64,000 nucleotides of DNA from Arbacia lixula (taxonomy: Eukaryota; Echinodermata; Echinoidea; Arbacioida; Arbaciidae): NCBI GenBank assembly GCA_963669155.1, contig OZ022593.1, positions 17,823,289 to 17,887,288 of the forward strand. The letters run 5' to 3'. Each line of letters starts with the position of its first letter. The stretch's first letter is position 1. Positions 42,517-54,435 of this stretch are shown one piece after another. The position numbers and the translations under genes were made by a program. Under the pieces are notes generated by a model. That model was not told the DNA's origin. It saw nothing but the letters and a program-made list of their open reading frames with translations, and did not search any database.

Positions 42517-43801
42517 CCACACCGTCTATAAAAACCACTGTCCATAGAGACCACTGTCTATAAAGACCACTGTCTATAAAGACCACTGTCTATAAAGACC
42601 ACTATCTATAAAGACCACTGTCTATAAAGACCACTATCTATAGAGACCAGTCTCTAAAGACCATTGTCTATAAAGACCACTGTCTATAAAGATCACTGTC
42701 TATAAAGACCACTGTCTATAAAGACCACTGTCTATAAAGACCACTATCTATAGAGACCACTCTATAAAGACCACTGTCTATAAAGACCACTGTCTATAAA
42801 GATCACTGTCTATAAAGACCACTGTCTATAAAGACCACTCTCCTTAAAGACCACTGTCTGTAAAGACCACTGTTTATAAAGACCACTGTCTATAAAGACC
42901 ATTGTCTATAAAGACCACTGTCTGTAAAGACCACTGTCTGTAAAGACCACTGTCTGTAAAGAGCACACTGTCTATAAAGACCACTGTCTATAGAGACCAG
43001 TCTCTAAAGACCACTGTCTATAAAGACCACTGTCTGTAAAGACCTCTGTCTGTAAAGACCACTGTCTATAAAGATCAGTCTATAAAGACCGCTGTTTATA
43101 AAGACCACTCTCCTTAAAGACCACTGTCTGTAAAGACCACTGTCTGTAAAGACCACTGTCTGTAAAGACCACTGTCTGTAAAGACCACTGTCTGTAAAGA
43201 CCATTGTCTATAAAGACCACTGTCTATAAAGACCACTGTCTGTAAAGACCACCGTCTATAAAAACCACTGTCTATAAAGACCACTGTCTGTAAAGACCAC
43301 TGACTGTAAAGACCACCGTCTATAAAAACCACACTGTCTATACAGACCACTGTCTGTAAAGACCACCGTCTATAAAAACCACACTGTCTATACAGACCAC
43401 TGTCTGTAAAGACCACCGTCTATAAAAACCACTGTCCATAGAGACCACTGTCTATAAAGACCACTGTCTATAAAGACCACTGTCTATCAAGACCACTGTC
43501 TATAAAATCCACTGTCTATAAAGACCACTGTCTTTAAAGACCACTGTCTATAAAGACCACTCTTTATAAAGACCACTGTCTATAAAAAACACTGTCTAGA
43601 AAGACCACTGTCTACAAAGACCACTGTTTATAGAGACCACTGTCTATCAAGACCACTGTCTATAGAGACCATTGTCTATAAAGACCACTGTCTATAAAGA
43701 CCACTGTCTATCAAGACCACTGTCTATAAAATCCACTGTCTATAAAGACCACTGTCTTTAAAGACCACTGTCTATAAAGACCACTGTCTGTAAAGACCAC
43801 T
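42517..43801. repeat. 16-bp minisatellite, right part (~80 units)
   Basis: ACTGTCTATAAAGACC with variants TCTGTAAAG, TCTATAGAG and TCTATCAAG, and occasional 15- or 18-bp units. Higher-order repeats are visible: blocks around 43253-43420 recur with ACCGTCTATAAAAACCACAC. The Leu/Tyr/Arg-rich minus-strand frames are read from it. Confidence 0.95.
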
Positions 43802-43968
43802 CAACTTGCATTGTTACCACAATGAACGAGGTCTTCATGAGCAGTTGGTTTTTCTCTACCTGTAGTTTAATGTAAGTTTTAAAGAGAAATACTTTTCAAG
43901 GGAAACAGAAAGTGTGGTCTTTATAGGCTGGTGGTCTTTATATACAGGTGGTCGCTACAGCAGGTTTC

Positions 43969-44571
43969 ATGATACATGATACTAATAGTATTCAGCATTT
44001 CATGTTACCTTGTTGGTGATGGAAAGACGTCACCTGTTGACCTTAGTTGATGCTTAGCACCTGAGGAAGAAACACAAAAAAGTAGGAAAAAATATGTAAA
44101 TGTTACGACATTGAATATGTCAGCCAGGTAACCCTGGTGATAACCAGCTCAGAAATATCATGTATTTGGTATTAACTGGAATTTTGCTCAAAACCCACTC
44201 GGCTGCGCCTCATGTGTTCGGACAATTCAGAGGTATCTTGTGTACCACAAGTCTTACCGACGCACTCAAACCTGTATATCATATTGTTACTGCAGCTATG
44301 TGACAGTGCACTGTACTGTAGCATCCTTTTGCCGTCTCGACCTCTTTCCAATCCTGAATTTGTCCCTCACACACTCAAGCAGTAACAACAAAGAAAGAGT
44401 GTATGATTCACACCCGTATAAGCTGTCACTTAACCCATTTGATACCTGGCAACCTTTAAATGCATCAGACTGGTAATCACGCATAAGAAAATGGAGACAG
44501 TCCCATCACAAAGTGACAGCTCGTAAAAACTGGTAAACTTACAAGCCCTTAACTCTTTGTATGCCACATGC
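43969..44571. other. No gene seen
   Basis: No supported feature; two overlapping short frames around 44240-44627 lack any domain. Confidence 0.5.
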
Positions 44572-44945
44572 AGACCTGCCAACCTCTGGAGTCCAAAAAC
44601 TGTGTTCTTTAATCCAAAAAGTTGCATTTAAAAAATAAACCGGATTAATGCCTCTTACAGTTCCTACATCAAACAATTTTTAGGGAGCATTGGTTGAATA
44701 TGCATGATTTCATCATGACTGGTGTGTTCGATGAAGCAATGAACATCCCCAAATTGCCAATGTGAGATGCTGGTAGGATACTTTACAAAACAGAGTGGGC
44801 ATTTTGCAATCGAATATGGCACACGCACACAAAATAAGATTTAAAAAAAAAAATTAAATCATATTTTTTGAAGGAAAATCGTACTGTCGTATTTAGTTTT
44901 AAAAATGGTACTAAATATGACTAAATCGTACTGGTTGGCAGGTCT
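44572..44945. mobile_element. hAT-like MITE (AGACCTGCCAACC)
   Basis: Perfect 13-bp ends AGACCTGCCAACC on both strands. Flanks CCACATGC and ACACATGT agree in six of eight bases, consistent with a decayed 8-bp duplication. Short subterminal repeats TACTAAAT and CGTACTGTCGTA lie inside the right end. Length 374 bp. Confidence 0.8.
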
Positions 44946-45679
44946 ACACATGTGCCTTTTCTCCGGTGATGCACGCAAATCCCATAGAGTGCCATTTTAT
45001 CTGCCACACAAAGGTTTAAAGGAGGATGGTCGCTAGGGGTAACGCTATAATATAAATATGTTTTCAGCTGGCCATAAGTCACCAAATTAGCAACAATTTG
45101 TATACTCTACGGATCATTGAAAGGGATATATAGGTCGATTGTGCCCATACTGATTGCAGAGCATCAACATGACAACAGTCATAATTCCCCCAAAGGGAGA
45201 GATAGCTAGGAAAAATATCTGATTGTACTATATGTGTATCCAGCTCACCAAATTGGCAACGCATACTTTGACAAGTAAAGACACATGGGATAGGTTCAGC
45301 CTCTGCTCTAAAGTGCGACTCCGTTCAGCTGGCACACGTATTATTATTGTTTCTAGCATTGGCACACATAACACAAGCTTCGTCCTTACGACATCAAAAT
45401 ACGCCAAGCTCCAACCCAGTGGGGTCCTCTCTGTCATCTGTCACTTTTTATGACTCTTTCTAGGTCTGTTTTTTCGCCTTTTTTTCTCTCTTTTCTTCTA
45501 CTTTTTCTGCACCCCAACCTGGGACTCAACTGGGGTCTGCTGAGCAGTGACGTCAATCCGGCATCGTAGATAAATATAGAAGATTCCCCCGGTAAGAAGA
45601 AGCTGAAGTCAGATTGGCGGTATCGTTTTCTGCCTCCGCAGTCTGTTGTATGACATGTTTGCCCCATTTCTTGGGTTCT
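44946..45679. other. No gene seen; small direct repeat
   Basis: CACCAAATTAGCAAC (45079) and CACCAAATTGGCAAC (45246) mark a possible diverged 167-bp duplication. Nothing else is supported. Confidence 0.45.
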
Positions 45680-46260
45680 TCTCTCTTAGCTCGCATTGAT
45701 TATTGGCTTTGCCTTTTTGTCCGTTCTGCTCAATTGGTTGTACTTTCTTCCTTGTGTTTTTTATTTGCTTATTATTTCATTTTGTTGGTCAGCTTCTTTC
45801 TGTTCGGTGTCTCCTCTCTTATCCAGCATTGATTATTGTGTTTGCCTTTTTGTCCTTTCTGCTCAATTGGTTGTACTTTCTTTCTTGTGTTTTTTGTTTC
45901 TCATTTGCTCAAAACTACAATGTCTGTCATCTTCTTTGTGATTTCTCATTGTTGGATCTACTCAGATAGCTAGCATTGATTTTTGTTTGTTCTGCTAAAT
46001 TGTTTCTACTTTCTTTATTGTGTTTTGTGTTTTTTATTTGCTTATCATTTCATTTTCTTGGTAATCTTCTTTGTTGTTTCTTTGTTTTTTTTTGCCACTG
46101 CTCTCTTAGCAAGCATTGATTACTGGGTTTCTCCTTTTTGTCTGTTCTACTCAAATGTTTGTCATTTTTGCTTGCTGTTTTATTTGCTTTTTGCTCATTT
46201 TGTGAGTCATCTATTCTGTTCTTTGCACTTGCTAAATGTTCTTCTGTCGTCTCTAAAGGT
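45680..46260. repeat. Diverged tandem repeat, ~140-bp unit, four copies
   Basis: AGCATTGATTATTGG-like words at 45690, 45827, 45973 and 46113 begin units that continue TTTTTGTCYGTTCTGCTCAAT and TTTATTTGCTTATYATTTCATTTT. T-rich on the plus strand, so hydrophobic frames of 70-110 codons arise in all plus frames; I treat them as by-products. Confidence 0.8.
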
Positions 46261-47580
46261 GGACTTACAAAAGACAGACACTGAGGAGGTACAGAAACAA
46301 AGGGAAACATAACAAGGATCAGGTAGATGAAAAAGAAGAGCTGAAAGAGAAAGAAAGGAAATTTATGTACATATACACCACTAAGTTATGTGCACAGAGA
46401 TGAAGGAGAGAGATGGAAAGAGAGAAAGGCAGATATATTTAGAGTGAATGGTGAGAAGAAGGGTAAAGAAAGAAAGGGGGACAGGGGAGAGAGAAAAACA
46501 CTGCAAGGTTGAACGAGAGAACAAGATGAATAAAAAAGAGACCAAAATTAAAGGTCTCTGACAGCAGGCAGCAAAATCTAGACTAATTTGACTGTATAGC
46601 AGTAAGAAAATACGCCCCTCTGCCTCATAAAATACAGAATCTTAAGTTCATTGACACATGACTTTTGCTGTCTGAAGAAGTTACCAAAATCTAATCAAAT
46701 CGACTCCCACTCCCCCTTGTGGTGTTTTCACCAAGATTGGTTAAAAGGGCGAGTCCCTTTTCCAGACAAAAAAAAAATCGAATTCTGATCAACATTGCAG
46801 GAATCACAAGTGTAACAAACACTTTAAGTCTGGAAAACAGGAACTTGTCATTTTGTCAGTGTGAGAAAAGATGCTACTCTGCAGTTGGAATTATCCATGT
46901 AATCTTCCATATGTCGACATTATCAGACGATATCTCACCACTAAGATGACAAGAATACTGACAACAGTATTGGTCTGATGGAGTCAAGAAAACTATGATG
47001 TTCAAGATGAATTTGGGGTCATTCCACGAGGATGGGGCAGAACATATGATGATGTCTATGCAGCAATTCTCCCTATCGTATATAGCCGATATCAAGCGAT
47101 ATCACCTCGCGATACCGATATCTGATCGGTTGCTCTTGGGACATATACTTCCGGTAACAGTTTGGTAATATTTGATTTAAGCAATAACGCACAGAATCTG
47201 TAATGTAGACCCTTGTAAACCTCGTAATATTAAAATGGAAGGGTTGTTACATGGACAAAGGACTTGAAAAAAATACCACCAATCACTCACAGTAATGTTT
47301 TTCTCTACCTCAGCATTGATTGTGGATGGACTAATGAAAGAATGAAAGAACACAAGCAAGATGATGGCTATAGAATGTTTGTGAACCGGAAGTTCATATC
47401 CCAAGAATTAAAGGTAGAAAAATTACAGCGCCACATGCATTCAGATTCGGAGAGCTATAGGGAGAATTTTATTTCAAACTATTGAAGTGATTATTTGTTG
47501 AAGATTTTTGGTGCCATGTATGACAACCATGCCCTCCCAGGAAAGTAATCCATAATATACTTGATGTGATGCATGTCTTT
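46261..47580. other. No gene seen; purine-rich start
   Basis: 46320-46510 is A/G-rich. The remainder has no repeat or coding signal I can support. Confidence 0.5.
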
Positions 47581-48035
47581 TTTTTAAGCTCCAATTCATG
47601 GACACATCACATTTATAATACATTACACTCATTTCGTTTCTTTAATTTTTAAACAACATAAGTACTTCTAATGATAGTTCAGATAATCAATATAGACATA
47701 TAATTTCTCAGTTCTCAGGCTATAATTTCTCAGTTCTGGTATATCACAAATATTGCCGCAACCCTGGAATTACGCTTTATCATTGTGTAGATCTCCATAA
47801 AAAAAAAAGGATATGAATTTGTTTGTTAACCTCCGTTACATGGACATAATATTAATAAAACATTACACTTATTTAATTTTTCATGTTTAAACAAGATGGG
47901 TATTTCTAAAGATATTAGATTATCAATATAGGAAAATGTTGTTAGGCTCGACACTATAGATTCTCAGCCCTGATATGTCCAAAAAATTGCCCCAATCCCA
48001 TGGTATAATACTTTGTTAGTGTGAAGATGGGTACT
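47581..48035. repeat. Diverged direct duplication, ~240-bp period
   Basis: Shared order in both copies: ATGGACA, AATACATTACACTCATTT (or AAAACATTACACTTATTT), TAATTTTTNAACAA, a TATTTCTAAAGAT-like box, ATCAATATAG, and TTCTCAG with CTGRTATRTC. Copies at about 47595-47790 and 47830-48025. Confidence 0.65.
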
Positions 48036-48487
48036 GGAGGTAGCAGACTATATTTAAAGACAAACCCGCCAGCAAACCCATACAAACTGGAAAGGTCAAT
48101 GCAAACCCATTAAAAAGTCCCCTTCAAGGGCCTACATTCTGAGAGAAACTCTATAACAGTATTTCTCCTATAAACCGTGGTGTTTACACAACATTAGATC
48201 TTAGGCAAGCAACAGGGATATACCCCCTTTAATGTAGATTATTGAAGTTACAGTTACTATGGTAACATGTATATTTAAGGCAAGCTTTTTTTCACTGTAA
48301 CATTTAACCCCCCCCCCCCCAAATGAACTCTAAACAAAATGAGTTTGCTTCTGCCACTAGGCAAATAGTAAGAGTTCAAGAGTAAAATGATTCTTCAGCG
48401 AACTTAGACACAAAATGCATGGGTCCATGAAGCAGGCATGATAGATATGGGAAGTAGAGAAAGATGAGACAAAGGAAGAAAAATACA
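48036..48487. other. No gene seen; poly-C patch
   Basis: A run of fifteen Cs at 48308-48321; nothing else. Confidence 0.5.
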
Positions 48488-48664
48488 CATGAAAGAGGGA
48501 GGAAGTGGGAGACATAACAGAGAGAGAGAGATATATAGAGAGAGAAAGGAAAGAAAGAGAGAAAGAGAGACAGAGAGAGAGAGAGAAAGAAAGAGAAAGA
48601 GAGGGAAAGATAAAGAGAAAGAGAGAGGAGAGAAAGAAAGAGAGGAGAAATAGAAAGAGGAGAA

Positions 48665-48711
<47 letters not shown>

Positions 48712-48820
48712 ATGGGACAGAAAGAGAGAGGAGAGAGAAAGAGACAGAGAGAGAGACATAGAGACAGATATACAGAGAGAGGAGAAAGAAACAGACAGAA
48801 AAAGAGAGAGAGAAAGATAC
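48488..48820. repeat. (GA)n-rich tract
   Basis: Purine-rich on the plus strand with a pure GA stretch at 48668-48706. Frames of 106-200 codons over it are translations of simple sequence. Confidence 0.95.
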
Positions 48821-49013
48821 GATGAGTGTTGAATAAACCCTCTAGGCACCATATGAACCCCATTAATGTATTCCACATGAGTGTGCCCATGGTACTGAAT
48901 AGGTTAACTTTTTGAAAGCTGAATGTGACTTGTTTCACAAAGAATTCACACAATTCCAATAGAGCAAGAGTTAATCTGGAACATGCAGGGTTAAAACAAA
49001 GAAAGACTGGACA

Positions 49014-49338
49014 GGGACGGAAGAAAGCTTTTCTAAGCTAAGAACGACTTTACGCACGACTGGTGACCCTTTCTTGTGCTAAATGAGATACCACATTTTG
49101 GTCCTGTTTAAAATAGTGGGAGTGTATTTCCAACAATCCTAACCAAATTTGACAAATCATTAACTTTGTTTTCTGACACTACCTTGATGGCAATGAGAAT
49201 TTTAATTTATAAACATCAGATTTGAACTTAAACTGATGGGAATCAAAATCATTGAGACTGTCATGTAGCACAAGAAAGGGTCACCTGTCATGCGTAAAGT
49301 TGTTCTAAGCTTAAGAACAGCTTGGTGAAACATCCCCC
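49014..49338. mobile_element. MITE with ~75-bp inverted arms (GGGATGTTTCACCAAGC)
   Basis: On the minus strand the right end reads GGGGGATGTTTCACCAAGCT and continues AGCTTAGAACAACTTTACGC; the left end has GACGGAAGAAAGCTTTTCTAAGC and AAGAACGACTTTACGC. Arms match to CCCTTTCTTGTGCT. Length about 325 bp. Confidence 0.82.
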
Positions 49339-51796
49339 ATGGGCTATGGAACAGATGTAGCAAGGGGGCGACAGGGAGTGACATAACGATAGACGGAGAA
49401 GGAGGCAGATTCAGTTTCTTCCATGTTTACCCAAAGATCTACGTACGCAGCTGTAAGTGGCCACTGGAATCCCTCTCAAATTCTGGGTCATACCAGTGAT
49501 CAAAAATGTAAACACTCTTGGCCTAGAACACGGCTGGGCAGCTCAATAACTAATACTTGAACATGTATGACGAGTGATAGTGTCTGCAAGTCTTGATGTG
49601 ATATAAAAACACCCCACAGTGACAGCATGATTGAGGTACAATCCATGATAGTGATCATGAGAAAAACTCATCCAAACAGACAATACTGTATCTTTCTATG
49701 TTAAGAAATATGACAATATGGTTTTACATTGATATAATACTGGATGCACGAGAGTGGTATATCTGATATACCACTAAAGAAATCCATTATCAATATTATA
49801 AGTATACAAACTACTTTCCACGAAAACAGCAATGGATTCAATTTAAACATGCCTCGCGCATGTTGAAAAACTCACGCGCAATCAAACCCATATGCAATTG
49901 TTATGGCTAGAGCTGAATATTGTAACAATAATGCACTCATTTTCCCCATTGATACTAGGAACATAAAATACATAGGACAGCTAATATGTTAACAATATTG
50001 CATGCCAGCAAGCAAACCTCTGGAAGGATAATTAATGCAAGGTTTTATTGTATCAAAAAAGTGGCTTGCATTGGTAATCATAAGTTATATTGCCCCCTCT
50101 AAACAGACAGAAGATTCAATATCCTTCACTCTATATTGAAAGTATCAGTCCTAAAATCTTATGTTAATTGTCTCTTACTACATTAGCAATGTTACATTAC
50201 AATGTTACATCATGTTATATTGCCCCCTCCTATTTCATACGCATGGATGAAGATGAATATAGCATGGTGTGATATAGTTCTTAAGTATGGTTGATTTTTT
50301 TTCTTTATTGTAATTATCAAATCATCAACAAAATAAAATGTACTTTGATATTTCAAAGTTTACAACTATTGTGGTCTCCCTTTTTCCCCAACACTTGTTC
50401 ATATTTTGTTACCCTGTAATGGATAACTTGTGCAATTTCATATATTTTTTATGCTATAAAAAATAAAAAAAAAGGAGAAAAATAAAGCATGACAACTGAA
50501 TTGAGCTGAGGAGCTCTAATAATGACTGCAAAGGGATTATCCTCAAATCTTAGGATTTCTACAGTTGGCTTGAATGCTAATCCTGGGTGGATTAACTGGG
50601 TGTAACAGGTAATCCCACATAATCATTGTGTAATTGTTTTTCTCTATGCTTCATAATGTTTTACTCATCTGATGTACTTTCTTTCAATGTTCTTCAGAGA
50701 TTAAAAACTGCCTTCTTCATCCATCACAATTTGTCTACGTGCCTCCTCTCTTTTTTATGCTTTCTTCCTCAGGTTCATTTGAGTCCTTTTCTATCATCTT
50801 TATCCTTTCTTAATCAACCACAAATGTTCTTTCTTTTGTTCCTCTTTGTGTCCCTCTGCCAGGTCCATTATGTTTTCTTCTTTTAACCATGCTTCTGATT
50901 TTCTGCTATGATCTGCAGTAGATATGAACTGATCCAGTACAATAAAGGAAAAATGCATAATGCATTTACTCAATATCATGTAAATAGAAGGGACGAGGTA
51001 AAAAACCCCCCAAAATTCAAAGATATACATGTGCGCCAGTCAATGGACAAATAAGTACAGGACTACAATAAGATTATGATCACAGATGCATGTTCTGAAA
51101 TATGTGTAGGATGTACATGTGATGCTCAAATCTTTTCTTTTTCCTGTACATGTATAGAATCTTTTGTTAACATAAACCCTTTTATTGTCAGACAAAATAC
51201 ACAGGTAGCTCTGTGGGATTTGTTTGTATTACCCGTGAATGAAGTCCATGTGGCAACTAACGAGTTTATGGACAATTGAATTTAAATGCATTTCCATTAA
51301 AACTACTTGATATAGACAATGACAAAATATTCATAATACATATAAGGTTAAAACAAGATTTTGATCACAGAAGTATTTTGTTTAAATGCGCTCACCTCAG
51401 TTCATCGTATGTAAGCATGGTGGCCCATTTCAGTCATAGTCTGTTCTTCGCAGGGGGGGGGGGGGGACATGTTTATTCTTTCTGATTTTACATCCACGAT
51501 GTAGATTGAGTGAAACTTTAATAAGATCTTGATACTTGTTTTACTTTGCTTGAGTGTTTGAGCAAGGGTACTCAAATTTATTTGATTAGGAGGAGAGAGT
51601 GTTCTCTTTCTTCTCTTTCCATCCCAGATCAATTGCCCGAGCAGGAGGGATGAAAGTAAACAATCCTTTCAGATGAGTTATTTCATCCACTCTACACTCA
51701 TTTTTAATGATTTTGCAAAAATAAAGCAGACTTAATATATTTAGAAATGTGTGTTATCAATGATAGGCCACAAAATACTTTTTTTTTCCTTCTTTT
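49339..51796. other. No gene seen; scattered simple sequence
   Basis: ATAAGTTATATTGCCCCCTC-like words at 50082 and 50210 form a small duplication. A poly-G run is at 51455-51468. Frames of up to 86 codons lack domains. AT-rich, otherwise featureless to me. Confidence 0.5.
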
Positions 51797-51994
51797 ATTT
51801 ATTTTTGGTTTAAAATACTGTAAACTAAAGCTAAGAATAGTCTTGGTTAAGTGTTATAAGATATAAAAATCACCTCTCCTCTTTTAACTTTCCTTTACTT
51901 TCTTCACCCTATCAGTGGGTCAACTATCGAAAAGAATACAACCACATGGTGTTATGGAAAGTTTTACTATGTTCTAAATGGTATTGATTAGTAA
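51797..51994 (-). repeat. Dispersed repeat G, long copy
   Basis: Reverse complement of 36266-36471 (GTTTAAAATACTGTAAACTA, GTGTTATAAGATATAAAAAT, AATACAACCACATGGTGTTA). See that entry. Confidence 0.75.
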
Positions 51995-52039
51995 AATACT
52001 AGTTCAATAGTACGGAAGATGTTGATCATCGTGGTAGTA

Positions 52040-52335
52040 ATATCGCTAGATTAGGAATCTGTTGTCTCACGATAAGGCAAACTGGAGATTGCGATGTTTC
52101 GACCGCTACTGCTAGTCTTAGTTAGGCAATGTGGACAATCGTTGCTGCGCACGTCTTTTTATAGCGTAAGCTGCGTTCCGAAGGTGCCGGATCTGCCGCG
52201 CTGCGATTGGTCGGCGCACTCGACCAATTGCTAGCCATGGACGGTGCGACCTCCGGGCGGGTAGCGGACGTCAGGGAAAGCCCCTCGGTTGGCGGCGGCG
52301 TCGCAGACGGGCGAACACTGGCGGTAGCAAACAGA
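52040..52335 (-). mobile_element. Penelope-like terminal fragment with GC-rich end (tentative)
   Basis: On the minus strand GACTAGCAGTAGCGGTCGAAACATCGC has a GACT/GGTC stem closed by a GAAAC box. Beyond it comes a GC-rich segment (52160-52335) with CGATTGGTCGG and CGACCAATTGC, two facing CCAAT boxes, and TTTTTATAGCG nearby. It could be a retroelement promoter or an unrelated host GC island. Confidence 0.3.
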
Positions 52336-52521
52336 TTACTACTCTAGCGAAAATACTAGTGGTTCAAAATGACATTTAGCACTTGTACAAAAGAATGACA
52401 TGATTATAAGTTCAGGTCAAACTGAAATGTAAACATCCCTACCCCTTTGGGTGCCATACATCCTGCCACTCAATAGGAGTTGTGTATATTAAAGGTGAAA
52501 TGATCAACAAGTGACAAGATA

Positions 52522-53304
52522 CAGTTGGCAGCAAAATTATTCAACCCCCCTCTCATTTTTTACATTCTGTCATAATGAATAATATTGCAGCAGCAGATTG
52601 CTACTAAACCATTAAGATACCATTAAGACGAGATGAATAGCCTCCCACAAGCTTCTCACAACGCTCCTTGGGGATGTTAGCCCATTCCTCTTGCGCAATG
52701 GTCTTAAGGTAATCGATGCATGTAGGTCTACATGCTGCAACAGCTTTCTTCAGATCCCACCACAAATTCTCGTTTGGGTTTAGGTCTGGAGACTGTGATG
52801 GTCACTCAAGGTGCGCAAGAGGAATGGGCCAACACCCCCAAGGAGCGTTGTGAGAAGCTTGTGAGAGGTTATTCATCTCGTCTGCAGGAGGACATTGCAG
52901 CATATGGATGCTGCACAAAGTACTAAAAGACACACCCATCTGGGTTGAATAATGTTACAACTTGTTAGTTGTGCATATAAAGGTTCCAGTTTCAGGTGGA
53001 GGATAAATAAAATCAGCATTCACCTCAGAATATATGCACTGGCTGTGAAATTGTCATTATTTGTGCATTCGTTTCGTGTGTGTAAAATAGGGGGTTGAAT
53101 AACTTTGCAACATGCTTTTTGGGCGCAAATTGCAATTTCAGATGACCTATGCAGTAAAATTTGATTTTTTTTCTCCGGTATTCTTTAGTACTTAACTGTC
53201 TGCTAACTATCTTAATGGTTTAGTAGCAATCTGCTGCTGCAATATTATTCATTATGACAGAATGTAAAAAATGAGAGGGGGTTGAATAATTTTGCTGCCA
53301 ACTG
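52522..53304. mobile_element. Tc1/mariner derivative: inverted duplication of its 3' half
   Basis: TA at 52520-52521 and 53305-53306. Ends CAGTTGGCAGCAAAATTATT on both strands, matched for about 97 bp. Inside, the minus strand (52800 down to 52622) encodes SPDLNPNENLWWDLKKAV, the last catalytic block of a Tc1 DDE transposase with its glutamate, then AQEEWANIPKERCEKLV. The plus strand (52808-52925) encodes AQEEWANTPKERCEKLV again and ends QEDIAAYGCCTKY stop. So two C-terminal parts face away from each other, and the N-terminal two thirds are gone. It cannot make a transposase but keeps both ends. Confidence 0.93.
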
Positions 53305-53306
53305 TA

Positions 53307-53768
53307 AGGATTAAGTACATGACACCTGTCTAACCACTAGCAACTACCATGACAGTGTTATTAATCATTCATGATACTTCAGGCAGAAAAAAATTTGTGG
53401 ATTGACATATGTGACACACAATGGGCATTGTTGTGTTCAGAATTAATCATCTGATATACATACAAAATCTTAGCGATGATTTGTCCAAGACTTGAATTAT
53501 GAAATGGATGATTCAAATGACTATTACAAGGACATCGATTGATCAAATGCTACAAAACCCGCTCCTTAAAGACTGATATCCTTTGACCTAACAATGTAAA
53601 CATTTTGGCTTAATTCAATATCAACTTTTTCTAACAATTTTTTCAGGGTGTCAACTACTTTTTAAAGTCTTTTTGTGTCACAATCATTTTTGTTCCACAG
53701 GTAATGCACATCAATCTCATGGAGCAACAATGTAGTTAACACACGAAGGGATACACATTTGGTATCAT
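53307..53768. other. No gene seen
   Basis: No supported feature. Confidence 0.5.
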
Positions 53769-54435
53769 GGGGTGGTATTCATGAACAATCTTAAGTGCTC
53801 ACTTGGAAGAAATCTTATCCTAAGTCTAAGATTCTCCAAAGTGGTATTCCAGAACGATCTTAAGTGCTCACTTAGGAGAAATCTTATCCTAAGTCTAAGA
53901 TTCTCCTAAGTGGTATTCCAGAACGATCTTAAGATTTCTCCTAAGTCTGCTCCTAAGTTTTCTCCCAAGTTTTCTCTTATCTTTATGCAAATTTTATGCA
54001 AATCATAACGTTAGGAGGATTGGTATTCCAGAATACGTGTAAGAGATGATTTAAGAGAAAACTTAGGAGGAAACCTAGGAGAGCCTCCCCCTATCTTAGC
54101 CATTCAAAACACATGCAATAAAAAGAGAGCAGCATTTATTTGCGTAAACTCATACATGATTGATGTGCGCGCACATAGTTGCATGACCACAAAGTTAGGA
54201 TCAATCCTGGGGGAAGGTCCTGATGAGATGCTGTGACTGTGATTGGCAGTTTATAAATGAAACACTTTTCTCCATTGGCTAATCAATGCGCACTGGGTGG
54301 GGTCTAACCCTCCCTAATTTGCATGAAGAGAGTCCTAAGAGGACGTTCTTGAATACCAATTTCTTGCTCTCTTAGGCACCTCCTAACTCGGGGACCTAGG
54401 AGAAAACTTAAGACATAACTTCTGGAATACCACCC
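53769..54435. mobile_element. MITE family B, copy 2, with reiterated ends
   Basis: Left end GGGGTGGTATTCATGAACAA, right end (other strand) GGGTGGTATTCCAGAAGTTA. The left terminal segment is repeated in tandem: GTGGTATTCCAGAACGATC at 53839 and 53909, and TTGGTATTCCAGAATACG at 54019; an inner right copy lies at 54347. The core (GTGCGCGCACATAGTTGC, CAATCCTGGGGGAAGGTCCT) is shared, inverted, with 5506-5964. Length 667 bp. Confidence 0.87.

Larger units (their letters stand above)
40480..43968. mobile_element. MITE family I copy with huge internal minisatellite, split by a pearl element
   Basis: At the right, GTGGTCTTTATAGGCTGGTG and TACAGGTGGTCGCTACAGCAGG with TTTCATGATAC are the terminal words of family I (compare 15863-16040, including AAGGGAAACANAAAGTGTGG). 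At the left, CTATCTACAATGACCTTCGT is a decayed counterpart. Between them stand nearly 90 copies of the 16-bp word and the inserted pearl element. Confidence 0.65.

Noticed and set aside
42517-43801. Possible CRISPR array, and repeat-protein frames on the minus strand
   Set aside because: The repeats are directly adjacent 16-bp units with no spacers, in an animal-like context, and the frames follow from three units per 48 bp.
45614-46312. Hydrophobic frames of 72-109 codons resembling transmembrane segments
   Set aside because: They appear in all plus frames of a T-rich tandem repeat.
48357-48959. Minus-strand frame of 200 codons
   Set aside because: GA/CT simple sequence again, with no domain at either end.
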